Shown: positions 48,395-60,252 of the stretch, one piece after another
How the letters are laid out: every line of letters starts with the position of its first letter
Position numbering within the stretch: position 1 is the first letter of the stretch
Assembly: GCF_022458985.1 (NCBI RefSeq)
Contig: NC_061770.1
Location: forward strand, 37,553,599-37,617,598
DNA from: Mugil cephalus
Taxonomy: Eukaryota > Chordata > Actinopteri > Mugiliformes > Mugilidae
DNA: 64,000 nt
Direction: 5' to 3'
Notes under the pieces: model-generated
What the model was told of the DNA's origin: nothing
Seen by the model: the letters and a program-made list of their open reading frames with translations, nothing else
Database searches by the model: none
Position numbers and translations under genes: made by a program

Positions 48395-49400
48395 TAGACG
48401 TTCTCTATCACAGGTCCCAGAATGAACTGTGCGGTTGGATGTCTCAGTAGGCATGCAGACTGCTTCTACAAACATTTGTGAAAGAATGGGTCACTCTCAG
48501 GAGCTCAATGAATTCCAGCATGGTGCGGTGATAGGATGCCACACATGAAACATGCAAGTCCAGTGATGAAATGTCCTTGCTATACCAATGTCTGTGGTAT
48601 TATAACGAAGTGGAAGAGAATTGCAACTCACCACGAAGTAAATGTCCATGACAAAGCAGGGTTAGCGGTCGCTGAGGCATAGTACGCAGAGGTCGGCAAC
48701 TTTCTGCAGAGTCAATTGCTACAAACCTCCAAATGTCATGAGGCCTTTAGATTAGCTCAAGAATAGTGCGTAGGGAGCTTCATGGAATGGGTTTCCATGG
48801 CCAAGCAGCTACATCCAAGCCATACATCACCAAGAGTAATGCAAAGCATCAGATGCAGTGCTGTAAAGCGCTGACACTGGACTCTAGAGCAGTGGAGACA
48901 TTATCTGGAGTGACCAATCACGCTTTTCCTTCTGGCAAACTGATCAGGAGCTGGGCTTGGCCCCTTAGTTCCAGTGAAAGGAACTTTGAATGCTTCAGCA
49001 TACCAACAGATTTTGGACAATTCCCTGCTTCCAGCTTTGTGGGAATAGTTTGGGGAAGGCTCCCTCCTGGTCCAACACGACAGGCTTTGTGCACCAGTAC
49101 ACAAAGCAAGGTCCATAATGACAAGGATGAGCAAGTATGATTTGGAAGAACTTCGGAAGACAGTCCTAACCTTAACCCAATAGAACACCTTTGGGATGAA
49201 TTGGAGCGAAGACAGGCCTTCTCGCCCACCATCAGTATCTGACCTCACAAACATGCTTGTGGAACAATGGTCAAAAAAACCCATAAACACACTCTTAAAC
49301 CCTGTGGAAGGCCTTCCCAGAAGAGCTGAAGCTGTTGCAGCTTTCCTATGGATTAAGAAATTCATATGCATGTAAAGACACACGAGTGAATACTTTTGGC
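48395..49400 (+). mobile_element. Tc1-like remnant, family 3, longest copy
   Basis: Covers most of a transposase coding region in broken frames: a central segment near 48,580-48,960 (shared with 32,520) and the C-terminal segment near 49,080-49,350 (TEEL- and NPIEHLWDELER-like). Terminal repeats not identified. Confidence 0.65.
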
Positions 49401-49429
49401 AATATAGTGTATATTATTAATATTGCAGC

Positions 49430-50236
49430 AGTCTAAAACATTGGCTAATACTGTGCAGAACACTTTCCGGAACTCATTTTGTTATTGTTGTTGAATGCTT
49501 TTTCCTTCTAAGATTGTCTCAGCATTTTAGCTACAATTTCACCCCACTACAGATACCGGTTGCTTTACACGTGTTCTGCTGGGAAATCAGACAAACTACC
49601 AGCTTATAGTAACAGAACATGCTAGTGTTAACCCATTAGTTTACATGTTTCCTTTTTGGTGCACCATACAGTACATGGTTCATGGTTCAACTCATATTGC
49701 TTTTTATTTTGTTTGCTTTTTGTCTGTGAGCAAAATGAGAGAGAGAGAGCGAGGCCATAGTTGAAGTGTAATGGAGGAGGAGTCATAAAAATTAGTATCT
49801 GTGGAAGGAGTGAGATACACATTATACAGGAAAAGACAGTACAGTGTGGTCTGAGAATAACTGAGGGGAAAATCATGAGCTCTGCTGAAAGTTATAAACG
49901 TGCATAAATAAACTCACAACTGAATGTATCAACACTTTGAGGTGACCATCTTCTGTATATGTCAAAAGTAAAGACTCGACCACATATCACACATATCAGA
50001 GAGCAAGAGTTCCTCAGCAGGTCAGCCTTATCTGACATCTTTCAATCACTCCACACCCCCATCACTTTACTCAAAGCACTTTACCCTCACACTTAACACT
50101 GATATTAAAGATTCAACAATAAACAGAACTCTGTGTACCTGAGAACCTGTGTTGAACATACATGGCCAAAGATGTGTGATGGATTTATAACAGGCACTCT
50201 CATGATGAAGAGCAAAAACAACAGGACAAAGGATGA
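49430..50236. repeat. Unit-start flank, copy lacking the orphan tail exon
   Basis: Matches 6,360-7,450 and 21,800-22,920, but the segment with the LNYAAL-type exon is missing: the match jumps at about 49,676 from the intron to sequence after the polyadenylation site. No gene. Confidence 0.55.
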
Positions 50237-50239
50237 TGC

Positions 50240-50450
50240 CTACCAGGCTGTTGTTAAGATCTGGGCCTTTAAGTAAAACTTGATTGAGAGACAGATTTCC
50301 ACACTGGGCACTTGAATCAAAGACGATTCTGGTCTTGCCAGGTTTTTGGGGGTGGTTAACACCAAAGCTTGGGAGATACCAGCATGCTTGCCGCGGTTTA
50401 AGAGGAGGAGCCTTTTCTGCATATCCTCTACTGAATATCTTTTCCATAAA
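50240..50450 (-). mobile_element. BEL/Pao retrotransposon fragment
   Basis: A minus-strand open frame reads WYLPSFGVNHPQKPGKTR then IVFDSSAQ and LNQVLLKGPDLNNSLVG, the characteristic start of BEL/Pao reverse transcriptases. Only about 70 codons remain. No LTR seen. Confidence 0.75.
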
Positions 50451-50459
50451 CTTCCATAA

Positions 50460-50800
50460 TCAAATCAACTCAACTGTATTTATATAGCACCTTTCATACA
50501 AATGTATTTCAACCAAAGGTGCTTTACACATCGAACAAACAAATAAAAAACAAGCCCACAGAAACCTCCCACTTCCCACGCACACAAACACATGCACACA
50601 AATGCACACAAACACATGCACACACACACAGTGAAGCACAGGGATATAAAGAGCACAGATAAAATGAGTGACATGGCAGAGCACGGACGGACGCAATTAA
50701 CATTAAATAAGTAAATAAAATGCTCTCTCGTCTCCGGCTTTCTCTTTAATGTCTTGTGTAGTGACATGAGGCGGTTGAGAGCCTGCTCTCTGGTGTTAGG
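50460..50800. repeat. Dispersed repeat with CA-rich tract
   Basis: Starts with TATTTATATAGCACCTTTCA, typical of a common teleost interspersed repeat, followed by an ACACAAACACATGCAC tract at about 50,580-50,640. No gene. Confidence 0.45.
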
Positions 50801-50837
50801 TAAGCGGTGTCAGGGATTTGCCTCATCTTTAGCCAAC

Positions 50838-50977
50838 TGTGGTAGAAGCTCAAAATTCATATTAAATGTGAATCCACTGAGGATTTGGTGGACAGTGGTG
50901 TCAAAATTTATTTCAATCACATCCACTGAATTTGTTCAGCGTCTGTCCAGAAGTGGCAGCATTGAGCACAGTGACGG
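50838..50977 (+). other. Conserved short open block (copy 4 of 4)
   Basis: Same block as at 8,503; ends SRSGSIEHSDG, here followed by GTAAGT, an even better donor. Open through its length. Confidence 0.35.
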
Positions 50978-51229
50978 TAAGTAGCACTCCAATTGGTGAG
51001 AGAGGAAAAAATCCAGAGCTCCATCTCACGAACAGAGAAACCAATCTCTGTCTGTGTCTATAATTCTTTTCATTCAACAACTGTGGATCAAAATTTTGGA
51101 CCATAAGTGGATTGCTGGAAACCAAAATACGACTTAGGAGTTATTCAGAATCTGATTTGTTGAGCAGAATCTGATTCAACCGTAAACATACCCAACCTTA
51201 CACTTATGTTTTTTTCATTACAGTCGTAG

Positions 51230-51900
51230 ATCAGAGATGGCAGATGTTTTCATTATTGTTCCTCCCAATATGTCCATGTCCATCAACGGTATCAATTCCG
51301 TCCTCCTCCAGGAAGCTGTAGATTTCCATGCACCTGGACGAACCCAGGACCCACTGCCCCAGCCTACCGTCTGACAATTGGGGCAAGAATTTAATTCTGA
51401 TATCAGGACCACTAGAGCGTATCAGGCCCTCAGGCCACCCTCATGGGGTCTGATTCTGGTTTGTTTGGTTATTCACACCAATGGCCTGCTGGATGTCATT
51501 TTGGAGGCTTCTGGCATTGATTACCCTGTTCCTCCTTGCACAAAGGAGCAGATACTGGTCCTGTTGATGGGTTGAGGATCTTCTACAGTGCTGTACAATG
51601 CTCCTAAAGTAACTGCCTGTCTCCAGGAATCTCCTCCATTTTCTTGAGGCTGTGCCGGAGACTCAGCATATCTTCAAATAATGACACATGTTGATGTGTC
51701 ATCCTGGAGGATTTACTGCCAGTGCAACCTCTATATGATCCAGGTATCGTCTCATGCTACCAGTAGCGACACTCACCCCCAATGCAAAACCAGGGAAAAC
51801 TGTCAGAAAACATGGGGTGGGAAAAAATGTCAGTGGACTCCACCTGTTAAACCATTTTCTGTTTTGGGGGCTGTCTCATTGGTGCCCCTATAGTGCACCA
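51230..51900. repeat. Unclassified dispersed repeat
   Basis: Absent from the equivalent place in the 8.8-kb unit, where sequence runs from CCTCCCAACATGTCCATC to ATAGTGCACC with little between. It is therefore an insertion. I recognise parts as a widespread fish repeat but cannot classify it. No coding evidence. Confidence 0.4.
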
Positions 51901-52059
51901 AAGCAGCTGAAACTGATTAAAACCTGTCTGCCACTTAACAGATCTGATCAATATCCCCTAAGTTTGTCTGACTTATATTTATTAGAATGTGACTGACAAT
52001 ATGTAAGACTTAGTCATTTCAGTTTCATTAGTATTAAGAAGAGGCTGCATCTAGCTCAG

Positions 52060-52450
52060 AGATGATTTTTTTTCTTTTTTTTTTTTTTATTTGTCCTTGC
52101 TTTTCTGCGCCAAAAACCAATCACTGTGGGTTTTGGCCATTTTTGTCTTTATTCATTTATTTTTCTATACTGTGTATGGCTGTTGGTGTATTCAAGAGAG
52201 CAACTGTTAGGGCTGTCCATGGCCCCTGTAATGTCCGGAGTGAGGCTTGAGTTTCCCATTGAACTTCTGGGTTGCTGTGCTGGAGAAAAAGAGAGGGAGG
52301 TTCATGCCGTGGTACCATCTCTGCTAATTGGGAACAAGAAGTCTTTGACAGGCAAGATGGATGAACTGTGTGAGCTTGTTGCGACCCAGAGGGAGTGGCT
52401 AGGAGCAGTGTTTTTGTGGAGACCTGGCTTACACCATTTTCTATTTTATT
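52060..52450 (+). mobile_element. LINE 5' coding fragment
   Basis: An open frame at 52,126-52,461 has SREQLLGLSMAP, LEFPIELLGC and GNKKSLTGKMDELCEL, matching the usual start of CR1/Rex-type ORF2 (G-N-x-R-S-L-x-x-K-M-D-E-L before the endonuclease). It breaks off at the endonuclease. Confidence 0.65.
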
Positions 52451-52559
52451 TTACCAGATAATTTAATTTACCTATTTATTTGATCTTTCTTTTTACTTTT
52501 CCCTTGTGGATCATTAAAGTTTATTTACGTGTGCAGTAGAGAAAGCCAGCTCACGGCCA

Positions 52560-52835
52560 GAGTGTTTGTGAGGGAGGTCTTGGCTACAATCTTTCCAGCC
52601 CGCCTCAGTGTCCGGGAGGAGTACATTTCCTAAAAAGAAGGCAAGCTGCTGTCAGTCCTCCTCCCAGGAGAATGCAAAAATATGCTAATACACTACATAC
52701 TGCCTTTTTCCTTGAGAGTGGCGGCAGCATTGATGGAGGAGGTGGGGATGGACTTGATGATGTTGGTGTAGAAGTGAACCATCGTTGCCTTTGGCAGGTT
52801 GAACTTCTTCAGCTGCAGCAGGAAGTACATCCTCG
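52560..52835 (-). mobile_element. LINE ORF2 C-terminal fragment
   Basis: Copy of the fragment at 11,880 and 28,650, in the same place relative to the A gene. Confidence 0.5.
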
Positions 52836-53174
52836 GTTACACCTCTGGTTTAATATGGCTGCACTAATCTACAGCACTTGCTACAAGTCCCTCTCTCAAT
52901 CTCAACATGTGACATCTACAACAACACGACTGTTTATGGAAACTACAAGTACACAACATGACAACTACTGAGGTTATTTTTAAAGCTGAGGATGTGATTC
53001 TTATAGCAGGGAAATTAAAAGAACATGTGATGCTTTCATTTAGTATGTGTTGACTGTGTTGTAAATACTATGGTTGGAATATCACTTCTGTAATGATACA
53101 GGCTGAATCAACACTCACTGCCCTGAAAGCACTAAGGTAACTGGCTACAAACAAGAGGGGAAGCAACGCAAACA

Positions 53175-53195
53175 CCCCGCCTCTTTACTTTAAAA
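53175..53195 (+). promoter_or_regulatory. Core promoter of A6
   Basis: CCCCGCC then TTTAAAAG, as in the other A genes. Confidence 0.5.
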
Positions 53196-53258
53196 GCTCA
53201 CCCTTCCTGGGTTCACTACATTTACGGACATTGCAGAGCTCCAGTCATACTCACAACC

Positions 53259-56200
53259 ATGAACTTTACTCTGATAACAGCTTTTAGTCTCTGCAGCCTC
53301 TGTAAGTATCGACTTTAATTGTTTCTAACTTCACTCCTCAAAGTATTGTTGTATGGTTAGTCAGTCATCATTTAATACATTCACTTGCTACTCATGTCAC
53401 TTTAAAACAAGTAACTCTGTTGTTTCTCTGTTGGTTTCAGGCTGGTTCTCTGTCTCAGGTTCTGAGTTTAAGACTATGGACGTCCAGTCGGGTCAAGACG
53501 TCACACTCACATGCTCCGGTAAGGAGCAGCATGATACTGTGATAATCTGGTTCAGAGTGGTCAACAGAACCTCATTCGGTTATATCTATACTGTTTACCC
53601 ATCTGGAAAAGTTGCTGCAACAAGTGATCAATTCCCAAATGGAAAATATGAAACAGTCTCTGACAGCTCCTCTGTCCTTCTCAAAATCAAGTCTCTGGAT
53701 TCATCAGACTCTGGGTTGTATGTCTGTGGAATTCTCAGAAATGGAAATCTACTTTTAACTAGGACACATTTAACAATTGATGGTAAGAGGATTGTAAAAT
53801 CTTTACTACAATTAGTACATTTTGTTTGGTCAAGACATTTTCTACTTACAAAGAGATGCTTTGATGTATTTAATCCAAATGTAAAATCAAGAGTGAATTT
53901 ATCTTTATTTAAAAGGCACTGATGAGTTTCATTGTAACATGGACAACAAACGTAAAAGTAAGAATTTCCTTCATTTTTGTGTTGTTTCAAATCTCTAGCG
54001 TGTGAAAATGGAGACTAACTTTACTTTCTTGCTGTTTTTAATACATTTTGTTTGTCAAGTTGTTTACTGCGTATAATATAAAGAGATGCTTTGATGTAAA
54101 TCATCCAAAGTACAATCAAGCTTCAATGATCCTTATTTATTTAAAAGGTGCTGATCAGTCTGATGGTAACATGGACAGCAAATGTAAACGTAAGAATTTC
54201 CTTCATATTTTTTTCCATTTTTATTTTAGCGTTCTCAAAATCTCTAAAGTGTAAATAGAGACTAATTTTCTTTCGTGTAACTTGTCTTTGTTGTAAAGAG
54301 GCTGATGAAATGGTAAAGCTGGTGAGCGTGGCCCTGGATGGACTGACTGTTATCCTTGTAATGGTCATCATTGGTGTGGTATTCCAGAACTTGATGCTTA
54401 CAAAAAAGCTTAAAAAAGGTACTTTTGGATTTTTTCATGCAAAATTCCTTAAACATAGAAGAACAATCATTAACCAGATGTTTTGTTTCTGTCACTCAGA
54501 TCAAGAAGAACAGAATCCAGAACAAAGTCAGGTGAATCATTTTCTTGTTTCATAAACATTGCCTAAAGTTAGCCTCCATATGATTTGCTAATGTAGTTTA
54601 CAGTGGGGGAAATAAGTATTTGATCCCCTGCTGAATTTGTAAGTTTGCCCACTTCCATAGAAATGATCAGACTCTGGTTTTTATGGTTGTTTACTGGTTA
54701 TGGGTATAGACAGAATATCAGTCGAAAATGCATAAAAAACACACAATCTAAAAGTTATAAATTGTTATGTATTTTATTAAGGGAAATAAGTATTTGATCC
54801 CCAACAATTCACTTAGAATTCAGGCTCCTACAGATTGGCTGGTGCGCATGTGGCACACAGCTGTGCTCAGTCAACTAATTACCAATACTCCTGATCTTAA
54901 CTCGTCATGTATATAAAGCACACCTGCTCTAAGAATCAGTTTCTTACATTCCAACTTCTACAGCACCATGGGCAAGACCAAAGAGCTGTCAAAAGATGTC
55001 AGGGACAAGATTGTAGACCTGCACAAGGCTGGTATAGGTTACAAAACCATCAGCAAAAGGCTTGGTGAGAAGGTGACAACTATTGGTGCCATTATTCGCA
55101 AGTGGAAGACCCATAAAAGGACCATCAACTGTCCTTGGTCTGGAGCTCCCCGCAAAATCTCGCCTCATGGAGTGAGGATGATGATGAGAAAGGTGAGGGA
55201 GCAGCCTAAAACAACACGGCAGGAGCTTGTTAATGATCTGGAAGCAGTTGGGACCTCCGTCACCAAGAAAACAGTTGGCAACACACTGCGCCGTTATGGA
55301 TTGAACTCTTGCAGTGCCCGCAAGGTCCCCCTGCTCAAGAAGGCACATGTACAGGCCCGCCTTAAGTTTGCCAGTGAACATCTAAATGACTCAGAGAAGG
55401 CTTGGGAGAAAGTTCTGTGGTCTGACGAAACCAAAGTTAAGCTATTTGGCATTAACTCGACCCGCCGTGTTTGGAGGATGAAAAAACGTGAGTATGACCC
55501 AAAGAACACCATACCCACGGTTAAGCATGGAGGTGGAAACATCATGTTTTGGGGCTGTTTTTCAGCAAAGGGTACAGGGCAACTTAACCGCATTATGGGG
55601 CCAATGAATGCAGCCATGTACTGTAACATCTTGGACAAAAACCTTCTTTCCTCAGCAAGAACACTGAAGATGCCTCGTGGGTGGGTTTTCCAACATGACA
55701 ATGACCCAAAACATACTGCCAGGACAACAAAGGAGTGGCTCAAGAAGAAGCATATTAAGGTCATGGAGTGGCCTAGTCAGTCTCCAGACCTTAACCCGAT
55801 CGAAAACCTGTGGAGGGAGCTGAAGCTCCGAGTTTCCAAGAGGCAGCCAAGAAACTTGAAGGATTTAGAGACTGTCTGTAAAGATGAATGGGCCAAAATC
55901 CCTCCTGCGCTGTGTGCAAACCTGGTGACCAACTACAAGAAACGTTCCATCGCTGTGCTTGCCAACAAAGGTTTCTCTACAAAGTACTGACTTGTGTTGT
56001 GCTTGGGGATCAAATACTTATTTCCCTTAATAAAATACATAACAATTTATAACTTTTAGATTGTGTGTTTTTTATGCATTTTCGACTGATATTCTGTCTA
56101 TACCCATAACCAGTAAACAACCATAAAAACCAGAGTCTGATCATTTCGATGGAAGTGGGCAAACTTACAAATTCAGCAGGGGATCAAATACTTATTTCCC

Positions 56201-56410
56201 CCACTGTATGTCCAGTGAAGATCACAAACATGTGTCTATTACAACTGTAAAAAGTCTTGCTCCATTCTAACTTGGCCTTTAATAGAACTGTAAATGTTGT
56301 TTTCACAGAGTTGTGGTTTTGACGACTTGGACTGCACTGCAGCATCAACTAGAAAGAGAGTTAAAAGAAGAGAGACAGAGACAAATGTTGTTTATGCTGC
56401 AAAGAGATAG
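53259..56410 (+). CDS. A6: Ig V-domain receptor, tail tyrosine lost
   Basis: Predicted 240 residues, in frame throughout. Exons: signal peptide 53259-53301; V domain 53441-53782; stalk a 53916-53957; stalk b 54148-54189; transmembrane 54299-54418; linker 54500-54531; tail 56309-56410; AATAAA 56462. The V domain is complete (VTLTCSG, IWFRVV, LYVCGIL). Stalk a is diverged ([11 protein letters not shown]). The transmembrane exon is four codons longer and has Asp where paralogues have Gly ([18 protein letters not shown]). In the tail the first motif reads DDLDCTAAS: the Tyr codon TAC has become TGC. Only NVVYAAK remains. A complete Tc1 copy sits in the last intron without touching exons. Expressible protein, but ITIM-type signalling unlikely. 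Confidence 0.78.
54601..56206. mobile_element. Tc1 element, IR/DR type, copy C (complete)
   Basis: 1,606 bp flanked by TA. Long inverted repeats start CAGTGGGGG with inner and outer direct repeats, as in copy A. The empty site is seen in A2 (15,138-15,150: GTAGTTTATGTCCAG); here it is GTAGTTTA, element, TATGTCCAG, a textbook TA duplication. Orientation is opposite to copies A and B. Confidence 0.95.
54968..55990 (+). CDS. Tc1-like transposase, 340 residues, uninterrupted
   Basis: Same protein as at 15,792-16,814, differing at a handful of positions: T4 for I4, W57 for R57 in the linker (CPWSGAP), R62 for H62, K158 for E158 near the first catalytic Asp, N207 for H207, V289 for F289 and S327 for L327. 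The DDE residues D153, D244 and E279, the paired-like DNA-binding region and the glycine-rich strand are intact. Start chosen at the ATG of MGKTKELS, 367 bases from the left end. Probably a recent, possibly active copy; K158 could affect activity. Confidence 0.94.
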   Translation: MGKTKELSKDVRDKIVDLHKAGIGYKTISKRLGEKVTTIGAIIRKWKTHKRTINCPWSGAPRKISPHGVRMMMRKVREQPKTTRQELVNDLEAVGTSVTKKTVGNTLRRYGLNSCSARKVPLLKKAHVQARLKFASEHLNDSEKAWEKVLWSDETKVKLFGINSTRRVWRMKKREYDPKNTIPTVKHGGGNIMFWGCFSAKGTGQLNRIMGPMNAAMYCNILDKNLLSSARTLKMPRGWVFQHDNDPKHTARTTKEWLKKKHIKVMEWPSQSPDLNPIENLWRELKLRVSKRQPRNLKDLETVCKDEWAKIPPALCANLVTNYKKRSIAVLANKGFSTKY

Positions 56411-56599
56411 ACTCAGGAAAAACTGATATATAAATCTGTGATTTTAGATGGTTTCTTCTGTAATAAAGACACAATATTCATTAATTGTCATATTCTTTCT
56501 ACGATTAACTTTCAGCACTTCTTTTGTCTTTGTCAAAGTCTATTTAGGCAAGCATATGATGAGTGATAAATAGAGAGAGAGCTGGTAGAAACACTGACA

Positions 56600-57657
56600 A
56601 CTGTCTGGTTTGGCTCAGTCTGAACTGTTAACAGGAAGAGACATGTGGTTTGAACTCAGTCGAGGTGCAAATATAAATGTATCTGTCTAGAAAGAGGATC
56701 TGAACGAACTCGGTGAATCCTGGAAGACTCTCATCAGTATCACATGTATACAAGTTTCTAAAGAAACATTTAGTACTAATACATTGCTTATATTTAGAGT
56801 GGTCGTTTGTACCTTGGTCAACTTATTCCATGTTCACCTTTTGGGAAGCATCATCCAGAGAAAGGCCAAACAACTAACACAGAAGAACAGAGGCTTAGAG
56901 AAAGAGATCAGGGGAGTTAAGGACCTCAGCTCCACTCATGCTCCACCTCTTCGCCCAGTTTAGAATAAGACACGAGTCAGATTCTACCAAGACGTGGACA
57001 GTCAGAGCCACCACACTGAGCTTCAAAAGGACTCTTCAGGAAACGTATGGTTGACATCACAGAGGGTTCAGACTATGGGCCTCATGAATAAATGTTTTCT
57101 TATATTTCTCTCACATTCATCCTACTCAAAGCAGTGAGACAGAAAAAAAGACAATCATATGTGGGATTCATGAAACTCAAGATGACGAGTCAAACCTGTT
57201 CTTACCCATCTGTCAAGACCAAGTAGTAGGATAGTGAGAAAAAAAGCACCTAGGGACATTTATTAATTCATTCTAGTGTGTAGAATAGTATCACAAGTCC
57301 TGAAAAATGCAAGGACTGCTACGTCATCAGTGCAGTTATCATGTGCAAATAAAATACTTCAATCTGATAAACAATAATAATAAATGAAGTTACGACATTC
57401 ATAACGGGAACTAGACCACACCCTATATCATTTTATATCTCGCACTTACATACAAGTGTTTACTTAAACTATCTATCCATGTATCTATCTCCATTCATCT
57501 CAGTTCTCAACCCCTACCCTCCACGTCACTCTCTTTTTTTGTATTCATCTTCAACCTTTCATTAAAGTAACCAGGGGATAAGGATCCAAAGCACCTTGAG
57601 ATGTGCTCCCACCCTGATTCCCACTCCCTGGGTTCCTCTACTATCATTAATACACAC
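56600..57657. repeat. A6 3' flank, duplicate of the A2 flank
   Basis: Colinear with 17,183-17,421 and 18,239-19,055, without the LINE found there. No gene recognised. Confidence 0.55.
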
Positions 57658-58624
57658 CAGGGGTCGGCAACCTGTGGCACATTGTGGTATAAACCCTGGC
57701 AGACTGGCACCTCTCAGCGTTTTGATGATAGTCGCTTTACGTGTGGCCTTATTTCTTGGGGTTGAGTGACAGCTCCCACCCACATTCCCAGAGATCCACT
57801 GCAGGAGGGATGTAAACTCCAACACCCAGGAGCATGTTCCCAACCTCCCAAACATACTGTGGTCCGGGAAGTCGGTAAGCAGCCATGTCTCCACAAACAC
57901 CAAACACTGCTCATGGTACACTCCCTCTGGCCCCAACAAGAACACACAGGTCGTCCATCTGGAAAACTCAGGCCTCACTCCAGACATCACAGGGGGAACA
58001 CACATCGATAGCAGTTGCTCTCTCGAACACACCAATGGACGATATCGGCAAACACGAAAGTCCAGAAAAAAATAAATAAAAGCACCACAAAAAGACAAAA
58101 ATGGCCAAAAACCATGGCAACTGGTTTTCTCTTTCGGGTAAATTTTTCAAAAAAAAATATGTTTTTCTATGATACACAAATATAGTACAGTTGCATTGTG
58201 GTCTTGGTTTGGCCTCTCTTTCCAGTGCAATATGTTTATGAAAGCAGTGTTTTGAGTTAACAGAAAAATATCTTTAAAAATATGATTGGACAGGCTCTAT
58301 GTGGATGGAATAAAATGGAAAATGTTTTTGTATTTTGTGTTATAAATTAACTTAACACACTCATTAAGAAGTGTCGTATCTTCAGACATTAGTTTCCAGA
58401 TAGAAGGAGCTCTGTGCTCCAACAGTGTGTTACCTGTCCAGCAGTCTATAAGAGGAAGTGATATGTCATGTGATCTCTGTGTCTGTGCTTCCTACCATGT
58501 GCATGTAAAAATCCACAGAGCTATTTTAGATGTCATGAGTCTTTCTTGATTGTGTCTATGTTACAATGTTATAAGAAGAAAATGTCAAACTGGCGCACCA
58601 TGTCACAAAGGTTGCTGACCCCTG
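57658..58624. mobile_element. Non-autonomous hAT element carrying LINE 5' sequence
   Basis: Inverted termini CAGGGGTCGGCAACCT and AGGTTGCTGACCCCTG, 967 bp apart. Flanking octamers ATACACAC and GTCTACAC match at five of eight positions, so a target duplication is only suggested. Inside, the minus strand encodes a LINE start (SREQLLSMCVPP, VFVETWLLTDFPDHS). No hAT transposase frame. Confidence 0.7.
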
Positions 58625-59129
58625 GTCTACACATTCCTCCGCCTTCCTTGATGCATATTTGCATCAGTTAAGTCGTGGTGTTTGTTAGTGAGGGTGACAG
58701 TCAGCTACCGTCCAAACTATTATAGCTTCAGGAGGAGAAAAAGAAGGAATGAGTCCATAACCTACATGACATTTTTCTGTATATGAAAACATGAAAATAA
58801 CATCTGTATTAATAGTTCCTATTTAATCATTCTGATTTATCTGATTCCAGTTCACCACCTATCAGAGCACAGCTGCATCATCAGGGTGATCCACCTGAGA
58901 TCATCTGACTCAGTGCTGAACCAAGGTATCTTAAGAATATAGATTTTCTCTTATTCGTGATTTAATATCTAACTCATGAATAAGTGGGAGTGTCACATAA
59001 ATTGTGACAAAATTAGCCCAAATATCACAGCCACTGCAATGATGAATGATATAGAGGAAGAGTATCTCCACTGTAATAGATCAGGAATCATCCACAGATG
59101 TCTCCAGGATCACCCAACTCATCATGTCT
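58625..59129. other. Unrecognised spacer
   Basis: No domain or repeat recognised. A segment at about 58,850-58,925 is bounded by AG and GTATCT and could be an exon, but it matches nothing else here. Confidence 0.3.
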
Positions 59130-59731
59130 CAATGCGTTTACATGCATGTGAAAGAAATGAATTGTTGCCTTAATCGCACTATAACAGCAGAACTTAAGTG
59201 CATGTAAACACGTTACTCCGATTAAAATCGGAGTTCGCATTATCCGTATAAGACATCCAGATAATGCGATTGGAACCGGAGTTTCCAATCGGATAAGGCG
59301 TGTGCACATGCTCCACAACCACTGCTCTGGCGTTGGACCTCGAAACAAAAACGTTCAAGAAAGCCAGTCGCAGAAGAAGAAGAAGAAGAGAAACGGAGCC
59401 GTCTGAGGGATAGCGCGGATCTTACCTGCACCAGAAGTAGCGCAAACATTACGAACGAGATTAAAAAATGTACCATTACCCGTCTGGTTGTTGTTTGAAA
59501 TGCCGGTCTGCCACATGAATGACTCTTGTTTATTATATCACGTAATAAACCGGAAATCAGGCCATATTAACGTGGTATTATCCCACTGAAAAGACATGTC
59601 TCGCCACCTAGTGTGGAAGAGGAGAACAGTTATTCAATTTTCTTGCGCTGCATGTAAACTGGGACAAGGACTGTAGTCAGAAAGTCGAATTCTGAGCATA
59701 GCTCGATTAAGCTCTGCACGTAAACGCACTG
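59130..59731. mobile_element. MITE, ~600 bp, copy 2 (inverted)
   Basis: Ends CAATGCGTTTACATGCATG and CGTAAACGCACTG. Aligns with the reverse complement of 10,383-11,010 along its whole length, including the CACGTTAATATGGCC and AAACAACAACCA regions. No coding capacity. Confidence 0.75.
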
Positions 59732-60160
59732 ACTGATATCAGCATCTAAACACAGCATCCATAGAGCAGCATTCACTAATAACGCATGACAACAATTCAC
59801 CACAAGTTCCTTTTCTGCAAGAAATTGGAAACATTTCACAATGTTCCTGTTACTATGTGTACATGAAATACACTAACCACAGGTTCCTTTCCGAATCTCA
59901 ACGTGTGGCACCTACAGCAACAAGCAAGTGTTTATGTAAACTACAACTAGCAAAACATGAAAAATACCGAGGTTATTTTTAAAGCTGAGAATGTGAATCT
60001 TTTACCATGGAAATAAAGAGAACATGTGATGTCTTTATTTAGTATTTGTTCAGTGCTTAGTAAATACTATCATCTGAATATCACTTACAATTTAATGATA
60101 TACTCCGAATACACACTACCCTAACAGTATGTAGCTAGTTACCAACAACAGGGTAAGCGA
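59732..60160. other. A7 upstream unit sequence
   Basis: From about 59,880 it matches the sequence before the other A genes (GTGGCACCTACA, then GAGGTTATTTTTAAAGCTGA). No gene. Confidence 0.4.
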
Positions 60161-60168
60161 CACAAACA

Positions 60169-60190
60169 CCCCGCCTCTTTACTTTAAAAG
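60169..60190 (+). promoter_or_regulatory. Core promoter of A7
   Basis: CCCCGCC then TTTAAAAG, same layout as in A1. Confidence 0.5.
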
Positions 60191-60252
60191 CTCACCCTTC
60201 CTGGGTTCACTACATTTACGGACATTGCAGAGCTCCAGTCATACTCACAACC

